DNA from: Candidatus Poribacteria bacterium
GTDB taxonomy: Bacteria > Poribacteria > WGA-4E > UBA9662
Direction of reading: 5' to 3'
DNA: 7,174 nucleotides
NCBI GenBank assembly: GCA_002699335.1
Contig: PACG01000220.1
Location: forward strand, 17,798-24,971
The position numbers and the translations under genes are program-made. Under the pieces are notes generated by a model that ran no database searches, was not told the DNA's origin, and worked only from the letters and a program-made list of their open reading frames with translations. Position 1 is the first letter of the stretch; the number at the start of each line of letters is the position of its first letter. Below are positions 4,930 through 7,174 of the stretch, in pieces.

Positions 4930-5633
4930 ATGAAGATAATAACGAAAGGTTTAATATCCCTCGGTATATTTTTTAGCTTCGATTGGGTTCAGCGGCACTT
5001 TTTTTGACGACTCTAGCGATAAAGCTAAAAGTTAAAGAGGTCTGGGAGGTGATTCATCGAGATTGAAAGATCAAAGACGGTTTTTATTAGTCTCCTGGTA
5101 AAGCCGATCTAAAATCGGTTCCGTCTCCCCTATCACCAATTAAGGCCACAGATGGAATGGTGATTGAAGATCAATGTGGTGATAGGGGAGACGGAAATTG
5201 GCAAAATTTTGCTGTAGCCTTTTCTTATGAAGGCGGAGATGAGGTCTATGCAGCTGCTGCTGGGGTTGGAGAAATAAGCAGTGGCGATTCTTTCAGCTAA
5301 CATCCAAAACTGCAGCCATGGGGGGCCGTTGGGGCGAACATTATTGCTGGCTTGCCAACCCAAACACCTTTGGCAGTAAATGAATGATATAACATTCGGA
5401 TCGGAATTAAGGGAACAGACATATTCTTACTCAGCGATTCTAGGCTAGAGGGAGAAGAGATGAAAGAAAAACATATGTTCAAGAAGAAAACCGCACCCAG
5501 AGGTCGTCTGGGTCTGGCCGCCGCAGGTGCATCCCCAATATATAATCCTATCAAAGTTACCGGTCCAAATATAGAAGACCTGTTTCCCGTTTCTCCTCGA
5601 GATAAACTTAGATGCTACTTGGGGGAGGATTAA
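4930..5633 (+). pseudogene. Degraded secreted LamG/DUF1080-like (concanavalin A-like fold) protein gene
   Basis: After a GGGAG site, ATG at 4930 opens a signal-peptide-like start, MKIITKGLISLGIFFSF, which stops at 5005. The next frame (4994-5032) reads GTFFDDSSDKAKS; then a third frame runs from about 5037 to the TAA at 5631. That frame reads VWEVIHRD, stop, KIKDGFY, then DGMVIEDQCGDRGDGNW, QNFAVAFSYEGGDEVY, LPTQTPLAVNE, stop, YNIRIGIKGTDIFLL, APRGRLGLAAAGASPIY, KVTGP. The order (FDD, W.VI..WK..DG.Y, W.NFAVAFSY, W(Y)N.RI..KGT, RGRLGL, KVTGP) is that of extracellular carbohydrate-related LamG/DUF1080 domains. In-frame stops are TGA 5064, TAG 5088, TAA 5298 and TGA 5385; both TGAs sit where a tryptophan is expected. 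Two frameshifts occur near the N-terminus. It is dead as read; homology is from recalled family patterns. Confidence 0.72.
5119..5196. repeat. Perfect 20-bp inverted repeat inside the pseudogene
   Basis: Positions 5119-5138 (core CCGTCTCCCCTATCACCA) are the exact reverse complement of 5177-5196, with a 38-nt spacer. The right arm encodes the conserved-looking GDRGDG stretch and the left arm lies in the same reading frame. No target-site duplication or transposase accompanies it, so a mobile element is not supported. Confidence 0.85.
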
Positions 5634-5914
5634 GCGAACTCACTCCTTTTAAGAGGTAGAAGGCGTTGAAAGAAACAAGAAGCGGTTTCTGGGGCAAATC
5701 GCTCAGTAGCCTTTGATCTTTGGCCTTCGCTACCCTGTCATATGTCTCTGTGTCCGCCAAGGTATTGGGCGAGTTACCCTTGATGAATCGTAGAGGCAAG
5801 ATATTGAAGAATTAAGTATGGATCAAAACCAAACCAGAGGCGTTTGGGCTCATAGTTGAGCGTGGCAAGGTAGATTGTGGTCCAATAAGAGGACGTCGGA
5901 CCATGGCCTACCAT
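5608..5914 (-). pseudogene. Possible frameshifted open frame of unknown function
   Basis: On the minus strand ATG at 5914 opens 46 codons (including YWTTIYLATLNYEPKRLWFG and FDPYLILQYLASTIHQG) before TAA at 5776-5774. In the neighbouring frame an open stretch begins just before that stop and runs to 5608 (GNSPNTLADTETYDRV, LLSDLPQKPLLVSFNAFYLL). Joined by one frameshift near 5780 the two give a composite of about 100 residues with ordinary composition. I do not recognise the family. There is no ribosome binding site at 5914, and the 3' end overlaps the last codons of the plus-strand pseudogene. It may be a gene remnant or chance. Confidence 0.25.
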
Positions 5915-5920
5915 TAATCT

Positions 5921-5927
5921 AAGGAGG
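5921..5927 (+). promoter_or_regulatory. Strong ribosome binding site of the enolase-superfamily gene
   Basis: AAGGAGG with a 7-nt gap to ATG at 5935, which settles that start. I find no convincing -35/-10 pair upstream; a 6-bp stem (TGGTCC 5878-5883 with GGACCA 5898-5903) precedes it. Confidence 0.75.
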
Positions 5928-5934
5928 AACCTCA

Positions 5935-6972
5935 ATGAAAATTACCCGCCTTGAACGCACCGTGGTCAGCGTACCTTTCCTGCCCGGTATTCTCCCCTCG
6001 TTCGAGTACCAAGAGTTCACCTCCAGCTACCCCGAACCCCTGAGCCACAGGAATCAGGATATCGTCCGCATCTACACGGATGCAGGCCTTATAGGCTTGG
6101 GTATGAGCGGACCTTATTACGGTGAGTTAGAGGATAGACCACCGGATCTGATCGGCAAGAACCCCTTACACTTCGAACCACGTAACTTGGGTGGCGGTGG
6201 TTATCAGATGGCTCTTTTGGACCTGATTGGCCAGGTCATTGGCTGGCCGCTGTGTCGTATCTTCGGCGGCAGATTACAGGATCGCATCTTAGTCGATTAC
6301 TGGATTGCTCGTATGAACCCAGAAGATTCGGCTGCCGCCGCCCGCCGCGCGGCCGAACAAGGGTTCCATGGGATCAAGATTAAGTGCCGGCTGGAAGACG
6401 GCAATGTGGCCGAACGCGTACACGCCATGCACCAGGCCGCGCCTAGCATGCGCATCGTCCTGGATCCAGGCCATCATTTTCACACCGTGGAGCAGGCCCT
6501 AAAGCTAGCTCGTGAAATAGAGAGTTACGATATCGTCTTCGAGGATCCCATCCCCAAGGACAATATGCAGGACTATCGCCGCCTGAAGGAGGAGACCTCC
6601 ATCATCATTGCCCCGCATTTGCAAAAACCGCAGCAGGTGATCGAGGCAGTGCATCTCGAGGCGGTGGACGGCATCAACGTGGCCCCCTCGGACTGGGGTT
6701 TTCTGGACATGGCGCGCATCGCCGAAGCCGGCGGTATTCCGGTGTGGCAGGCCTCCAACGTAGACCTAGGACTCTTCGATGTCTTCCGCATGCATGCCTC
6801 AGCGGCCGCTCCCAACTGCACCCTGGGTAGCGATCTGTGCGGCAACTTCGTCCACGAACACAGTCTGTTGGCCGAACCTCTGATTCAGCAGGGCTACGCC
6901 ATGGTTCCCGATAAACCGGGCCTAGGGGTGGAACTAGATGAGGAGGCTGTCGAGAAATACACAGTGCGCTGA
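5935..6972 (+). CDS. Mandelate racemase/muconate lactonizing enzyme family protein (enolase superfamily)
   Basis: A 345-residue cytosolic protein; members of this superfamily abstract a proton next to a carboxylate using a Mg ion and often dehydrate sugar acids. The N-terminal capping domain (1 to about 125) ends in ALLDLIGQVIGWPLCRIFGG. The barrel shows GIKIK (146-150) with the K-x-K base, VLDPGHH (175-181) with first ligand D177, FEDPIP (202-207) with second ligand E203, and the C-terminal DKPGLGVELDE. The third ligand position, 25 residues after E203 as in muconate lactonizing enzyme, reads APHLQ, so H228 stands where E, D or N is normal. I do not see the catalytic Asp-His pair of mandelate racemase or the second lysine of the muconate enzyme. 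Substrate unknown. GC content is clearly higher than the neighbours. The amidohydrolase gene follows 122 nt downstream, probably in the same pathway. Confidence 0.9.
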   Translation: MKITRLERTVVSVPFLPGILPSFEYQEFTSSYPEPLSHRNQDIVRIYTDAGLIGLGMSGPYYGELEDRPPDLIGKNPLHFEPRNLGGGGYQMALLDLIGQVIGWPLCRIFGGRLQDRILVDYWIARMNPEDSAAAARRAAEQGFHGIKIKCRLEDGNVAERVHAMHQAAPSMRIVLDPGHHFHTVEQALKLAREIESYDIVFEDPIPKDNMQDYRRLKEETSIIIAPHLQKPQQVIEAVHLEAVDGINVAPSDWGFLDMARIAEAGGIPVWQASNVDLGLFDVFRMHASAAAPNCTLGSDLCGNFVHEHSLLAEPLIQQGYAMVPDKPGLGVELDEEAVEKYTVR

Positions 6973-7094
6973 AACCTCGACGGTAACCTGCCTGCACGCC
7001 CAATTCTACAACTCTTGGGGCGGAGAAGCAAGGTGTCACTAAAAATTATTGGGATAATCCATTTAATTATTAAAAAAACCTAAGGAGTTCTATC
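6973..7094. other. Spacer between the enolase-family gene and the amidohydrolase gene
   Basis: 122 nt, GC-rich at first and turning AT-rich from about 7040. No intrinsic terminator and no convincing promoter are visible; AAGGAG at 7082-7087, 7 nt before the next ATG, is the only clear signal. Co-transcription is plausible. Confidence 0.5.
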
Positions 7095-7174
7095 ATGACA
7101 CCAGGCAAACTCGCTACAGAACTGTTTGACGAAATATCGAAGATTCCTGGCATCAACTCGCATTCGCACCTTGT
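7095..7174 (+). CDS. Amidohydrolase-like protein, N-terminal fragment (cut by window edge)
   Basis: Twenty-six codons are visible, MTPGKLATELFDEISKIPGI then NSHSHL. The I(P)GINSHSHL end matches the first metal-binding strand (H.H after a short hydrophobic strand) of amidohydrolase-superfamily TIM barrels, including uronate isomerase-like and amidohydrolase_2 proteins. A strong site, AAGGAG, sits 7 nt before the ATG. Placed directly after an enolase-superfamily gene on the same strand, it may act on the same sugar acid or lactone. Base composition returns to that of the rest of the window. Only the first motif can be seen, so the subfamily is open. Confidence 0.6.
   Translation, partial: MTPGKLATELFDEISKIPGINSHSHL

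Noticed and set aside
5119..5196. Miniature inverted-repeat transposable element
   Set aside because: Only 78 bp overall, no target-site duplication seen, no second copy in the window, and the spacer stays in frame with the decayed protein.
5064..5387. UGA recoded as tryptophan
   Set aside because: TGA is the stop of the intact enolase-family gene, all intact genes use TGG, and the same region has TAG and TAA stops and frameshifts.
6674..7039. 121-codon minus-strand open frame over the enolase-family gene
   Set aside because: GC-rich antisense shadow with Arg/Pro/Cys-rich translation and no ribosome binding site.
1..7174. CRISPR array, toxin-antitoxin, phage or defence genes
   Set aside because: No regularly spaced repeats and no proteins of those families in any frame.

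Overview
The window looks like chromosomal DNA from a Gram-negative-type bacterium of intermediate GC (about 47-50 % by eye, higher over one gene). I suspect a Poribacteria-like lineage rich in carbohydrate catabolism. That is inference from the mix of xylose-isomerase-like TIM barrels, an enolase-superfamily protein, an amidohydrolase and a decayed LamG/DUF1080-like secreted protein; no taxonomic marker here is decisive. The L20/L35/IF-3 cluster would be the best marker for placement. UGA is an ordinary stop codon.

Left half (minus strand, read right to left). A sigma70-like promoter (2057-2085) drives a tight operon: a sugar phosphate isomerase/epimerase-like TIM barrel (1210-2001, preceded by an overlapping 7-codon leader ORF), a CysM-type cysteine synthase (260-1183) and the start of a DUF1015 protein (1-242, cut by the window edge). 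A 15-bp hairpin (2141-2177) separates this operon from a second, distinct TIM-barrel gene (2248-2991).

Centre (minus strand). The translation cluster infC-rpmI-rplT (4325 to 3126) has a good extended -10 promoter and ends in a clear intrinsic terminator (3019-3053). infC has no ATG, GTG or TTG that would give a full-length protein. The apparent start is ATT, the rare start known for IF-3 autoregulation in E. coli.

Right half. From 4502 to 5934 there is no intact gene. On the plus strand 4930-5633 is a degraded gene for a secreted LamG/DUF1080-like protein: signal peptide, a low-frame-damage body, two Trp codons turned into TGA, two frameshifts, and a perfect 20-bp inverted repeat inside. A possible second, frameshifted remnant lies on the minus strand at 5608-5914. 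Then come an intact mandelate racemase/muconate lactonizing (enolase superfamily) protein (5935-6972), GC-richer than everything around it, and the first 26 codons of an amidohydrolase-like gene (7095-7174), each with a strong ribosome binding site.

Functionally the window joins a housekeeping translation operon, a probable sulfur/serine metabolism operon and a sugar-acid catabolism pair. I see no CRISPR array, transposase, tRNA, rRNA or recognisable defence system.
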